Part shown: one piece after another, positions 53,711 through 62,259 of the stretch | How the letters are laid out: each line of letters starts with the position of its first letter | How positions within the stretch are numbered: position 1 is the stretch's first letter | Origin: Lachnospiraceae bacterium | Lineage (GTDB): Bacteria; Bacillota; Clostridia; Lachnospirales; Lachnospiraceae | Direction of reading: 5' to 3' | NCBI GenBank assembly: GCA_017442585.1 | Contig: JAFRZM010000011.1 | Location: 124,001 to 188,000 of the forward strand | Length of the DNA stretch: 64,000 bases | The notes under the pieces: model-generated | The model's database searches: none | Told to the model about the DNA's origin: nothing | What the model saw: the letters and a program-made list of their open reading frames with translations, nothing else | Program-made: the position numbers and the translations under genes

Positions 53711-54510
53711 AAGAAAGATTAGATAATCTTTTGGTTAAAAAAGGTCTTGCGCCTTCCAGGGAAAAGGCCAAAACAATGATTATGGCGGGCAATGTCTTTG
53801 TTGACGGCAATCGTGAAGACAAGGCAGGAACCATGATAAAAGAAGAAGCGGTTATAACCGTTAAAGGCGATACGATGAAGTATGTAAGCCGTGGCGGATT
53901 TAAACTTGAAAAGGCAATGGCTGAATTCGAGATTACGCTTGATAATAAGGTATGTATGGATATCGGAGCGTCAACGGGCGGATTTACCGATTGCATGCTT
54001 CAAAACGGTGCATCACATGTCTTTTCGGTAGATGTAGGATACGGACAGTTTGCATGGAAATTAAGGCAGGACGATAGGGTTACCTGTATGGAAAAAACAA
54101 ATATCCGTTACGTTACGAAGGACGATATCGGATGTGAACTTGATTTTGCATCGGTAGATGTATCGTTTATCTCATTGACTCTGGTTTTACCGCCGGCACA
54201 CGAGCTTTTAAAGACAGGCGGAGAAATGGTCCTTCTTATAAAACCGCAGTTTGAGGCAGGAAAAGAAAAGGTTGGCAAAAAGGGAGTCGTCAGGGAAAAG
54301 AGCACACATGTCGAAGTAATCGAAAAGGTTCGCGCCTTTGCCCTGGAGCACGGTTTTTCAGTATTGAATCTTTCGTATTCGCCAATTAAAGGTCCTGAGG
54401 GCAATATAGAATATCTTTTGCATATACGAAAAGAGGAAGAGACAAAGGACTATTGTCCGACAGACAGTCAGACAGTGGTCGATCTTTCACATGAGGCATT
54501 GGATAAATGA
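53707..54510 (+). CDS. tlyA: TlyA-family 16S/23S rRNA methyltransferase or hemolysin-like protein
   Basis: A 267-residue protein with an N-terminal S4 RNA-binding domain (about 1-60; RLDNLLVKKGLAPSREKAKTM) and an FtsJ-like SAM methyltransferase domain (about 63-245; CMDIGASTGGFTDCMLQNGA is motif I, VDVGYGQFAWKLR follows, then ASVDVSFISL). In mycobacteria TlyA 2'-O-methylates rRNA cytidines; the clostridial group is assumed similar. It sits in the conserved dxs-tlyA-nadK run, overlapping both neighbours by ATGA junctions. Confidence 0.9.
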   Translation: MKERLDNLLVKKGLAPSREKAKTMIMAGNVFVDGNREDKAGTMIKEEAVITVKGDTMKYVSRGGFKLEKAMAEFEITLDNKVCMDIGASTGGFTDCMLQNGASHVFSVDVGYGQFAWKLRQDDRVTCMEKTNIRYVTKDDIGCELDFASVDVSFISLTLVLPPAHELLKTGGEMVLLIKPQFEAGKEKVGKKGVVREKSTHVEVIEKVRAFALEHGFSVLNLSYSPIKGPEGNIEYLLHIRKEEETKDYCPTDSQTVVDLSHEALDK

Positions 54511-55346
54511 AAAAGTTTTTAATAGTGGCAAATCTCAATAAAGAGAACAGTGCATGCATTGCGAATAAAGTTAAGAAAGCTTTGGATGAAAAGGGTGCCA
54601 AGGCAGATGTCTTTTCGTATGATGTTTTTGAGGAAAAGAATGTTAAAGCAATCTGTGAAAATGCCGAAAAGGCGGAGTGCATAATAATTGTGGGAGGCGA
54701 CGGAACGCTTCTTAGAACTTCGCGCGCTATAAGCGGTTTGAATAAACCAATCCTGGGTGTAAATTCAGGACATTTGGGCTTTTTATGCGACGTAGACGAG
54801 GAAAGAATAGAGGAGGCAGTAGAAAAGCTTCTTTCGGGAAATATTACGATAGAGAATCGTATGATGCTTGAAGGAACGGTCAATAATGAGACCAGGCTTT
54901 CTTTAAACGATGCGGTAATATTCAGAAGCGGACAGCTTCGAACAATAGCACTCAAGGTTTATGTTGATTCTCAGCTACTTACAATTATTCACGGAGACGG
55001 TATAGTTATTGCAACACCTACGGGATCGACAGGTTATTCTATGAGCTGCGGCGGTCCGATACTTGATCCGTCATCGGAAATGATAGTTATGACGCCTTGC
55101 GCTCCGCATTCATTAAGTATGCGAAGTGTTGTTCTGAATCCGGATTCGTTTATAGAGATTGAAATAGAAGATCATGACGAAACGGTAAATAAAGGGGATA
55201 TTTTATTAAGCTTTGACGGCGAAAATGCGATTAAAGTCGATAATAAAAGCAAGATAAAAATAAAAAGAGCAAAAGATTGCATAAAGCTTATAAGAATCAG
55301 ACAGACAGGCTTCTTAGAGCTTTTGCATAACAAAATGGGAAGTTAG
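54507..55346 (+). CDS. nadK: NAD kinase
   Basis: A 279-residue kinase that phosphorylates NAD+ to NADP+ in the cytoplasm. The GGDGT motif (IIVGGDGTLLRTSRAI) holds the catalytic Asp. NSGHLGFLCDV and the NAD-binding LSLNDAVIFR follow, then GDGIVIATPTGSTGYSMSCGG and MTPCAPHSLSMRSVVL. Length is normal. In many Firmicutes argR lies between nadK and recN; here recN starts 32 bases on. Confidence 0.95.
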   Translation: MKKFLIVANLNKENSACIANKVKKALDEKGAKADVFSYDVFEEKNVKAICENAEKAECIIIVGGDGTLLRTSRAISGLNKPILGVNSGHLGFLCDVDEERIEEAVEKLLSGNITIENRMMLEGTVNNETRLSLNDAVIFRSGQLRTIALKVYVDSQLLTIIHGDGIVIATPTGSTGYSMSCGGPILDPSSEMIVMTPCAPHSLSMRSVVLNPDSFIEIEIEDHDETVNKGDILLSFDGENAIKVDNKSKIKIKRAKDCIKLIRIRQTGFLELLHNKMGS

Positions 55347-55378
55347 GTTTAAAAGTTTATTAAAGAAAGGTATTGTTA

Positions 55379-57055
55379 ATGCTTAAAAATCTTCATGTTA
55401 AGAACCTCGCTCTTATAGACGAGGCCGAAGTGGAATTTGATGGGGGCTTGAATATTCTAACGGGTGAGACCGGTGCAGGTAAGTCAATTATTATTGATTC
55501 AATAAACCTTGCGCTTGGTGAGAAAGTACCTAAGGAAATGATCAGGGATGAAGAAATCCCTGCGTTGGTTGAATTGACATTTTCGGTTGATAATGAATTT
55601 GTGGAAAATGCATTAAAGGAAGCAGACATATATCCTGTAGATAATGAAGTGCTTTTGTCCCGTAAGATAGTAAACGGCCGTGCTGTTTCCAGAATCAACG
55701 GAGAGACGGTGACTGCAAAAGAATTGAAAGCAGCGGCGGATGTATTCATTGATATATACGGACAGCAGGAGAGCCAGATACTTCTTAACAGACATAAGCA
55801 TATGGAATTATTGGATTCTTTTTGTATAGACGAAATCGGACCTGAAAAGGTTAAAATGCAGGAACTCTATAATGAATACCATGCGCTTCTTAAAGAATAT
55901 AATGACTCAGACATAAATGAGGCAGATAAAAAGAAGGAAGAAGACTTACTAAGCTTTGAGACATCGGAGATAGAGGCGGCAAACTTAAAAGAAAACGAAG
56001 ATGTCGAAGTAGAGAATCATTATAACCGCATGCTTAATTCGAAGAAAGTGGCAGAGGCAGTGTCTTTAAGCCTCGAGGCATTCTTCTCGGAAGGATTTTC
56101 GGTATCGGATTGTATAGGACGCGCGATAAGGGAGTTTGCACCGATTTCCGATTTTGATGAGGAAGCAGCAAATATTTATTCGCAGCTTACGACACAGGAA
56201 GATCTTTTAAATGATTTATCTCATGCGCTTTCAAATTACAGAGACAGCCTGGAATTTTCGGAAGAAGATTTTTATGCGACAGAAGAGAGATTAAATGTAA
56301 TCAATCATCTTAAAGATAAGTACGGTAATTCCATAGAAGAGATAAATGCATCCTATGAAAAGAGGATGGCAAGATTAAAAGCTTTGGAAGATATAGATAA
56401 CTACAGAAACGAGTTAAAGGCAAAGCTTGATGATGCAGAGAAAAGAATGCTTTCTCAGTGTGAGATATTGACAAATATAAGAAAGAAAAATGCTGCATCA
56501 CTTACTTTTAAGGTTACACAGTGTCTTATAGACTTGAATTTCCTTGATGTGAAATTTGATATGTCTTTTGAGGAATGCGTACCTAATAAGGATGGTAAGG
56601 ATACACCGTATTTTATAATTTCATTAAACCCGGGTGAGCCGTTAAAACCATTGGAGAAAATAGCTTCGGGCGGCGAACTTTCAAGAATTATGCTTGCTTT
56701 AAAGTCGGTTCTTGCTAAAAACGAGAAGACGGGAACGCTTATATTCGATGAGATTGATTCCGGTATATCGGGTAGAACCGCACAGATGGTTTCTGAAAAG
56801 ATTAATGAAATAAGTCGCGATACGCAGGTAATTCTTATAACGCATCTTCCGCAGATTGCAGCAATGGCTGACACGCATTTCCTTATAGAAAAGAATGTGG
56901 TTGATTCTGCAACGATATCTTCTATTAAGAGGATAAATGAAGAAGAAACAGTAAAAGAACTCGCCAGAATGCTTGGCGGTGTAAGCGTTACAGATACAGT
57001 TATCTCAAATGCAAGAGAAATGAGAGAACTTGCGTTAAGAGAAAAGATAAGATAA
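55379..57055 (+). CDS. recN: DNA repair protein RecN
   Basis: A 558-residue SMC-like ATPase recruited to double-strand breaks. The N-terminal Walker A is LTGETGAGKSIIIDSINLALG. Long coiled-coil arms occupy about 155-365. The C-terminal ATPase half has the signature IASGGELSRIMLALKS, Walker B TLIFDEIDSGISG and VILITHLPQIAAMAD. I chose the ATG at 55379 (AAAGG 8 bases upstream) over a TTG two codons earlier. It is the last gene of the operon; no spoIVB or spo0A follows. Confidence 0.95.
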   Translation: MLKNLHVKNLALIDEAEVEFDGGLNILTGETGAGKSIIIDSINLALGEKVPKEMIRDEEIPALVELTFSVDNEFVENALKEADIYPVDNEVLLSRKIVNGRAVSRINGETVTAKELKAAADVFIDIYGQQESQILLNRHKHMELLDSFCIDEIGPEKVKMQELYNEYHALLKEYNDSDINEADKKKEEDLLSFETSEIEAANLKENEDVEVENHYNRMLNSKKVAEAVSLSLEAFFSEGFSVSDCIGRAIREFAPISDFDEEAANIYSQLTTQEDLLNDLSHALSNYRDSLEFSEEDFYATEERLNVINHLKDKYGNSIEEINASYEKRMARLKALEDIDNYRNELKAKLDDAEKRMLSQCEILTNIRKKNAASLTFKVTQCLIDLNFLDVKFDMSFEECVPNKDGKDTPYFIISLNPGEPLKPLEKIASGGELSRIMLALKSVLAKNEKTGTLIFDEIDSGISGRTAQMVSEKINEISRDTQVILITHLPQIAAMADTHFLIEKNVVDSATISSIKRINEEETVKELARMLGGVSVTDTVISNAREMRELALREKIR

Positions 57056-57056
57056 A

Positions 57057-57088
57057 TTAAAATCCCCGGGGGCACCGGGGATTTTTTT
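57057..57088. terminator. Bidirectional intrinsic terminator
   Basis: AATCCCCGG (57061-57069) pairs with CCGGGGATT (57075-57083), flanked by A on the left and T7 on the right; shared by recN and the convergent DUF5688 gene. Confidence 0.92.
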
Positions 57089-57998
57089 AACTTGCATATA
57101 AGGCTTTATCATCATAATCGTAGAAATATGCATGGTCGGATAAAATATCTTCCCGACGCAGTTCATATGTATTGACTTCACGAACCATGGTATTAAAAGC
57201 ATCAAGATTGTCTTTGTTGTTTGTGGGGAAGAGTATAACTTCATGCACCGAAGAAGGTAGTATGAAAAATGAGCTTTTAAATTGTTCAGCGAGATTACGT
57301 AAGAGGTTATCATATAAAAGGCTTGAAGCACCGAAATATTGAGAATCGTTTGTTAAGATATACATATTGGATACTTCGCCTGAGAGTGGCGGAATCGACT
57401 CTTCATAAGGTAATTCTCGTCTTATCTTGTAACGATTTAAGAATTCATCCATGCCCATTAACTTATAAGGCATCAGTGATTTGCTGTTATTTAAGGCATC
57501 CTCATAAAGATCGTTTACGGTTTTGCCCCATTTTTCAAGATGAGAATTGCGTATGAGAATGGAGCCGCGACCAAATGCAGGATCATCCACAAGGCATAAG
57601 AAAACTATTGCCAGGTCGAGATAAATGATATGAGGAACCTCTTTTAACAGCTCCTTATTCATCATTAGATTAACAAGTTTAAAGGCAATTTGGGGTTTGA
57701 CATTTTTGTATTCTAGGAAAAAGCTCGCATCAATGTAGTCAGGCGCCTTAAGGGAAGTGTGAAGCTCGATTATCCGATCGCAAATCTCGCTTACGGAAAG
57801 ATTGTCGCGTTGCATTAAATCGTAGAATTGCGATAAGTAAATTGATTCGGAAATGTTTTTGTCATTCTCGGTGATTATCGCACAATCGTGTGTTACACCG
57901 TTGTTTTTGGTTACAGATGATAATTTTACCTTTGCGGTATTAATATAGCGGAGTGATAATTCGTTTGTCACTTCGTGTAAAAATAAATTATAGTCCAT
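57087..57998 (-). CDS. DUF5688 family protein
   Basis: A 303-residue soluble protein of the DUF5688 type that is common, often in several copies, in Lachnospiraceae. Segments I recognise as typical are IYLSQFYDLMQRDNLSVSEI, the central KVNLMMNKELLKEVPHI-like KLVNLMMNKELLKEVP, DLAIVFLCLVDD and the C-terminal MYILTNDSQYFGAS-LLYDNLL with FFILPSSVHEVILFP. Function is unknown and there is no signal peptide or membrane segment. It is the only - strand gene in the last 43 kb and stands alone between a shared terminator and a divergent gene, consistent with independent acquisition. Confidence 0.82.
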   Translation of the reverse strand: MDYNLFLHEVTNELSLRYINTAKVKLSSVTKNNGVTHDCAIITENDKNISESIYLSQFYDLMQRDNLSVSEICDRIIELHTSLKAPDYIDASFFLEYKNVKPQIAFKLVNLMMNKELLKEVPHIIYLDLAIVFLCLVDDPAFGRGSILIRNSHLEKWGKTVNDLYEDALNNSKSLMPYKLMGMDEFLNRYKIRRELPYEESIPPLSGEVSNMYILTNDSQYFGASSLLYDNLLRNLAEQFKSSFFILPSSVHEVILFPTNNKDNLDAFNTMVREVNTYELRREDILSDHAYFYDYDDKALYAS

Positions 57999-58047
57999 TG
58001 ATTCTACCTCGCATTTTTTTAAGTAAAATCGTATATGGAGAATCCGC

Positions 58048-58063
58048 GATTGATATATCGCAT
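58048..58063. repeat. Small inverted repeat in the divergent region between DUF5688 and the FKBP gene
   Basis: GCGAT-TGATAT-ATCGC at 58048-58063 lies 50-65 bases upstream of the - strand DUF5688 start. It could be an operator for that gene. The rest of the 57999-58228 gap is A+T-rich; a weak TTGTTC/TATATG pair near 58144-58170 may drive the FKBP gene. Confidence 0.3.
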
Positions 58064-58228
58064 GAGTATAAGAATATTGAGTAAAATGATGTTAACATTA
58101 TTTATTGCAAAATACAATATTAAATAATTAAAAAGTTGTAATTTTGTTCAAAATGTGATAAAAATATATGTGGACTGCAAATTAGGGGAAACTTATTTGT
58201 AATGAAAAAATGATTGGAGATAATGCAA

Positions 58229-59515
58229 ATGTCAAACTATGCAAAAAGAAAAGAAGCCGAGGCAATTGCAAGAAAGAAAGAGACTACAAAGACAATTATA
58301 ACAGTAGCGATCATAGTACTTGTAATAGCTGCAATAGTAGGTACAATCTGGTTCCTTAAGAAGAAATCATCGGAGCCGGCAAAGAAGGATTACGGTGATC
58401 CTAACTATAACGTATTTGATTATGTAACACTTGGTGATTACGAAGGTATAGAAGTATATAAGATTATTCCGGAAGTAACGGATGAGCAGGTTCAGAACAA
58501 GATCGACTCTATATTAAATGAGAAGGTTGAGTATACCGATCTTACAGAAGGAGATGAAGTAACTGAAGCAGATCAGGTTGTTATGGATTTCTCAGGTGTT
58601 TTGGCCGGTGAGACAGAACCATTCGAAGGCGGAACTGCAGAGGATTATTCACATACGCTTGGCGATGGTAATATGATTCCTGGATTCGATGAAGGTATCT
58701 ACGGCATGAAGGTCGGCGAGACAAAAGATATTCAGGTTACTTTCCCTGTAGATTATAAGAATGAAGATTACGCAGGTAAGGAAGCAACATTTACGATTAC
58801 AATCAAGTCTGCTAAGAGAGCAAGCGAGAAGCCTGAGTGGAATGATGCTTTTGTAAGCGAGTACACAGAAGGTGAATATACAACAACTGCAGATTACGAA
58901 GCTAAGATTCGTGAGGATTTATACAACGAAGCAGTTGAGTCAAGCGAGAGCCAGTTAGATCAGGATATTTGGTCAAAGATTGTTGAGAACGCTAAGTTTA
59001 GCGGATATCCGGATTACTTATTTAACAAGACATATGATGAAAGCTATGCTCAGATTCAGCAGTATGCTTCAATGTTTAACCTTACTGTTGATGATTATCT
59101 TTCACATTTCGGTGGCGGCATTGATTTCCCGACATATGTACAGCGTCAGGTTAACAACGAACTTGTTCGTGAAGCGTTAATTAAGACTTTAAAGATTGAA
59201 ATTGATGATGAAGAATTAAGAACTCTTGTCGGTGAAGATTTACAGTCGCTCTTTAATGCAAATTCATATGAAGAGGTCATTGCAAATTACGGCAAGGATG
59301 AAATCTTAGCTTACTACAAGAGCAAGAAGATGAATGATTACATTCGTGAAAAGGCTGTTATTACAGAAGTAAGCCAGGAAGAGTACAATAATTTGAAGAA
59401 TACAATAGAGCAGCCTGATGATGCCGATACTACTGATGACAGTGAAGGCAATGAAGGCGACGGTTCTAATGAAGATGATTCGGATGATAATTCAGACGGA
59501 TCTGACGGTGAATAA
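58229..59515 (+). CDS. Membrane-anchored FKBP/trigger-factor-like peptidyl-prolyl isomerase
   Basis: A 428-residue protein with a short basic cytoplasmic tail (YAKRKEAEAIARKKE) and one membrane helix (about 23-43; TIITVAIIVLVIAAIVGTIW). A short linker leads to an FKBP domain (about 95-195; VVMDFSGVLAGETEPFEGG, LGDGNMIPGFDEGIYGMKVG, VTFPVDY), a trigger-factor C-terminal helical domain (about 200-385; NVTVDDYL-type FNLTVDDYLSHFGGG) and an acidic tail of about 40 Asp/Glu/Ser/Gly residues. It is an extracytoplasmic chaperone and PPIase analogous to PrsA but built from trigger-factor parts. I chose the ATG at 58229, 9 bases after GGAG. A related protein without the FKBP domain is at 20605. Confidence 0.88.
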   Translation: MSNYAKRKEAEAIARKKETTKTIITVAIIVLVIAAIVGTIWFLKKKSSEPAKKDYGDPNYNVFDYVTLGDYEGIEVYKIIPEVTDEQVQNKIDSILNEKVEYTDLTEGDEVTEADQVVMDFSGVLAGETEPFEGGTAEDYSHTLGDGNMIPGFDEGIYGMKVGETKDIQVTFPVDYKNEDYAGKEATFTITIKSAKRASEKPEWNDAFVSEYTEGEYTTTADYEAKIREDLYNEAVESSESQLDQDIWSKIVENAKFSGYPDYLFNKTYDESYAQIQQYASMFNLTVDDYLSHFGGGIDFPTYVQRQVNNELVREALIKTLKIEIDDEELRTLVGEDLQSLFNANSYEEVIANYGKDEILAYYKSKKMNDYIREKAVITEVSQEEYNNLKNTIEQPDDADTTDDSEGNEGDGSNEDDSDDNSDGSDGE

Positions 59516-59537
59516 TTTAGTTTAGGATTTATAGTTT

Positions 59538-59578
59538 AAGGAACGGATCGATCGCATGTCGATCGATTCGGTATCCTT
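59538..59578. repeat. Long inverted repeat between the FKBP and MBOAT genes
   Basis: GGATCGATCG (59545-59554) pairs with CGATCGATTC (59560-59569) around CATGT. An outer AAGGA/TCCTT (59538-59542 with 59574-59578) extends the stem past a small internal loop. No T run follows, so it is more likely an operator, processing site or mRNA-stability element than a terminator. Confidence 0.6.
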
Positions 59579-59612
59579 ATATATAGGGATTCATACGCTT
59601 GGGGGAGTAGTT

Positions 59613-61022
59613 ATGATTTTCAGTAGTTTATTTTTTTTAGTGGTATTTTTGCCACTTCTTTTAGTTTTTTATATTCTTTTGCCTAATAAGTGCAGGAATG
59701 TGGTATTGCTTATAGCGAGCCTTATCTTTTATGCTTTCGGTGAGCCGCGTTACGTGCTTATTATGCTGTCATCCATTTTATTTAACTATATAATGGGACT
59801 TTTGATAGACAAGGGAAAGCAAAGTAAGCTTTTACTTGTTATTACTGTTGCAGGTAATATCGGTGTGCTTTCATTGTTTAAGTATACGGATTTTATAATC
59901 GGTAACTTGAATAATATACCGGGAGTATCAATACCACTTTTGGGTCTTGCGCTTCCTATAGGTATATCGTTTTATACATTCCAGACCATGTCTTATGTAA
60001 TAGACGTATATAGGGAAAAGGTTGTATGTCAGAAGAATATTATTAGATTTGCACTTTATGTTACGATGTTCCCGCAGCTTATTGCAGGACCTATTGTACG
60101 ATATGCGGATATAGAAACTGAACTTTCGGACAGAAGCCTTCATTTAAACGACGTGCATTTCGGTGCGGAGCGTTTTATTGTGGGATTGGCTAAGAAAGTA
60201 CTTTTGGCCAATGAATTCGGAAAGATTTATGATTCGATAGTAAATGCGGGACAGATGGATTTCTTGTCGGCATTTTTAGCGGCGGTAGCTTTTACCTTAC
60301 AGATTTACTTCGACTTTAGCGGATATTCCGATATGGCGATAGGTTTGGGTAGAATATTTGGATTCCATTTCATGGAGAACTTTAAATACCCGTACGAAGC
60401 CAAGAGCATTACGGAGTTTTGGAGCAGATGGCATATTTCTTTAAGCACATGGTTTAAAGAATATGTTTATATACCGCTTGGCGGAAATCGTAAGGGTATG
60501 AGACGTCAGATTATTAATCTTTTTGTGGTATGGGCTTTAACAGGTATCTGGCACGGTGCGGGATTTAATTTCCTTCTTTGGGGATTATATTATTTCCTTA
60601 TTCTTGTATTGGAGAAGTTCGTGCTTTTAAAGTATATGGATAAATGGCCGAATGTATGTAAACATATTTATTCGATTGTAATATTTATATTTGGTTGGGT
60701 GATTTTTGCAAGTGATAAGGTAGAAGTTTTTACTTCGTTTATGAACGGATTCTTTAATCCGGCTACGGGAGCGGTTTCAAATAACGGACTCTATATGCTC
60801 TCGACACATTTTATAATAATACTTATCGGTATTATAGGATCTACAAGATTGCCGATAAGATTGTATGAGAAGTTATTTAAGATAGAAGACGGTAAGATTG
60901 AAGAAGGACGTAGTGTAGGCGCAGTTATTTTCGCCGATGTGTTCCTGATTCTTATATTCCTGCTTTGTGTGGCAACGCTTGTAGGAGATTCCTATAATCC
61001 GTTCCTTTACTTTAGATTCTAG
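59613..61022 (+). CDS. MBOAT-family O-acyltransferase (AlgI/DltB-like)
   Basis: A 469-residue polytopic membrane protein with about ten helices. It opens with IFSSLFFLVVFLPLLLVFYI, the AlgI-type start. MBOAT hallmarks are FDFSGYSDMAIGLGRIFGF, FWSRWHISLSTWFKEYVYIPLGG (His274) and LTGIWHGAGFNFLLWG (catalytic His314). The family passes acyl groups across the membrane onto extracellular polysaccharide or teichoic acid. With the DHHW gene directly after it, this resembles the AlgI-AlgJ arrangement. I started at 59613, 5 bases after GGGGGAG; an upstream in-frame start would read through the inverted repeat. Confidence 0.92.
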   Translation: MIFSSLFFLVVFLPLLLVFYILLPNKCRNVVLLIASLIFYAFGEPRYVLIMLSSILFNYIMGLLIDKGKQSKLLLVITVAGNIGVLSLFKYTDFIIGNLNNIPGVSIPLLGLALPIGISFYTFQTMSYVIDVYREKVVCQKNIIRFALYVTMFPQLIAGPIVRYADIETELSDRSLHLNDVHFGAERFIVGLAKKVLLANEFGKIYDSIVNAGQMDFLSAFLAAVAFTLQIYFDFSGYSDMAIGLGRIFGFHFMENFKYPYEAKSITEFWSRWHISLSTWFKEYVYIPLGGNRKGMRRQIINLFVVWALTGIWHGAGFNFLLWGLYYFLILVLEKFVLLKYMDKWPNVCKHIYSIVIFIFGWVIFASDKVEVFTSFMNGFFNPATGAVSNNGLYMLSTHFIIILIGIIGSTRLPIRLYEKLFKIEDGKIEEGRSVGAVIFADVFLILIFLLCVATLVGDSYNPFLYFRF

Positions 61023-61034
61023 GGGGTGGGCATT

Positions 61035-62177
61035 ATGAAGAAGTGTAAGATTGTATTTATAACATTACTTTTATTATTGATGTTCATTCCGGGAATCGTG
61101 TTATTTGTAAAGAAGGATAAGACGTTTTCAGATCTTGAGAACAGAACTTTATCGGTACGACCTACGCCTACCGTGACGGATGTTTTGTCGGGTAAGACGG
61201 AAAGCGAGCTAACTGACTTTGTAACAGATCAGTTTATATTCAGGGACTTTTTTATGAAGGTTCAGACCGAATATAAAAAGCTTCTCGGAGCAAAGGATGT
61301 AGGCGGAGTATATTTTGCGAAAAACGGATTCCTGCTTGATAAGATAGCGGATAATGATATATCTTTTGATGCGTATGAAAAGAATCTTTTAAAGGTAAAA
61401 GAATTCTTTGAAGAAAACGGCGATGTTAAATCGTCAGTATTATTGGTGCCGTCACCGTCGGTTATGCTTAAAGATTATTTGCCGAAAAATGCAACATTTT
61501 ATAGTGATGAAATGTATTATAAAAAAGCGATGGAAATTTTTGGAAGTCAATTCGTTTATACAAAGGATAGCTTCAAAGAGACAATTGATTCAGAAGCTAA
61601 AAACGGTGAAGTCGATAAGTATTATTTTAAGACTGATCACCATTATACGACTTACGGTGCATATCTTGCATATAAGCTTTATATGGAGTATATGGGAGTC
61701 ACGCCGCGTTCTATAGAAGAATTCGGATTAAAGGATACGGGAAAGACCTTTTACGGTACGCTTTATTCAAAGGCTGCAGATTTCAGAACGAAACCGGATG
61801 AATTTATAGTTCCGACGGTTAATGAAAGTGATTACAAGGTTACCGGCGGCAAGGGAGTTATATACGACCTTGAAGCAATGGACAGAAAAGATAAATATTC
61901 TTTGTATTTTGGAGGCAATTTCGGTACAATCGTAATAGAGGGTAATAATAATACCGGAAGGAATCTTATGATAGTGAAGGATTCATATGCAAACAGCCTT
62001 CTTCCGTATATGCTTAAGGAATATGATAAGATAGTTGTGGTGGATCCGAGATTCTTTACTGGATCTATAAGTACTCTTATGAGTGAGAACGAGATAAACG
62101 AAGTATTATTCTTCTATGAGATGGGCAATTTTATAAACGATACCGAAATGAGAAGAATGCTTATGATGAATAAGTAA
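61035..62177 (+). CDS. DHHW-family (AlgJ/AlgX-like SGNH) acyl-transfer partner protein
   Basis: A 380-residue protein with an N-terminal membrane anchor or signal (about 5-22) and an extracytoplasmic SGNH-like domain. FSDLENRTLSVRPTPT and FVTDQFIFRDFFMKVQTEYKKLLG are typical of the DHHW group. YYFKTDHHYTTYGAYLAY contains the catalytic Asp-His pair of the block named DHHW. The later IVKDSYANSLLPYM carries the nucleophile Ser in the KDSYAN motif. It probably accepts the acyl group from the MBOAT partner and places it on a surface polymer. ATG at 61035 preferred over GTG at 61026. Confidence 0.88.
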   Translation: MKKCKIVFITLLLLLMFIPGIVLFVKKDKTFSDLENRTLSVRPTPTVTDVLSGKTESELTDFVTDQFIFRDFFMKVQTEYKKLLGAKDVGGVYFAKNGFLLDKIADNDISFDAYEKNLLKVKEFFEENGDVKSSVLLVPSPSVMLKDYLPKNATFYSDEMYYKKAMEIFGSQFVYTKDSFKETIDSEAKNGEVDKYYFKTDHHYTTYGAYLAYKLYMEYMGVTPRSIEEFGLKDTGKTFYGTLYSKAADFRTKPDEFIVPTVNESDYKVTGGKGVIYDLEAMDRKDKYSLYFGGNFGTIVIEGNNNTGRNLMIVKDSYANSLLPYMLKEYDKIVVVDPRFFTGSISTLMSENEINEVLFFYEMGNFINDTEMRRMLMMNK

Positions 62178-62259
62178 TCATCAGGTTTTAGCTTTTGCCT
62201 AAACGGTCACTTGCGGGCAGCCGCTTTTGATATATTATTCTTTTAAGAGAGGACGAGTT

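Noticed and set aside
56455..57075. 206-codon antisense reading frame opposite recN
   Set aside because: It covers the conserved RecN ATPase half, has Ser/Ile-rich composition expected from reverse reading, and ends in the recN terminator.
59538..59578. Intrinsic terminator after the FKBP gene
   Set aside because: The stem is strong but is followed by TATATAGGG, not a T run, so it is listed as an inverted repeat instead.
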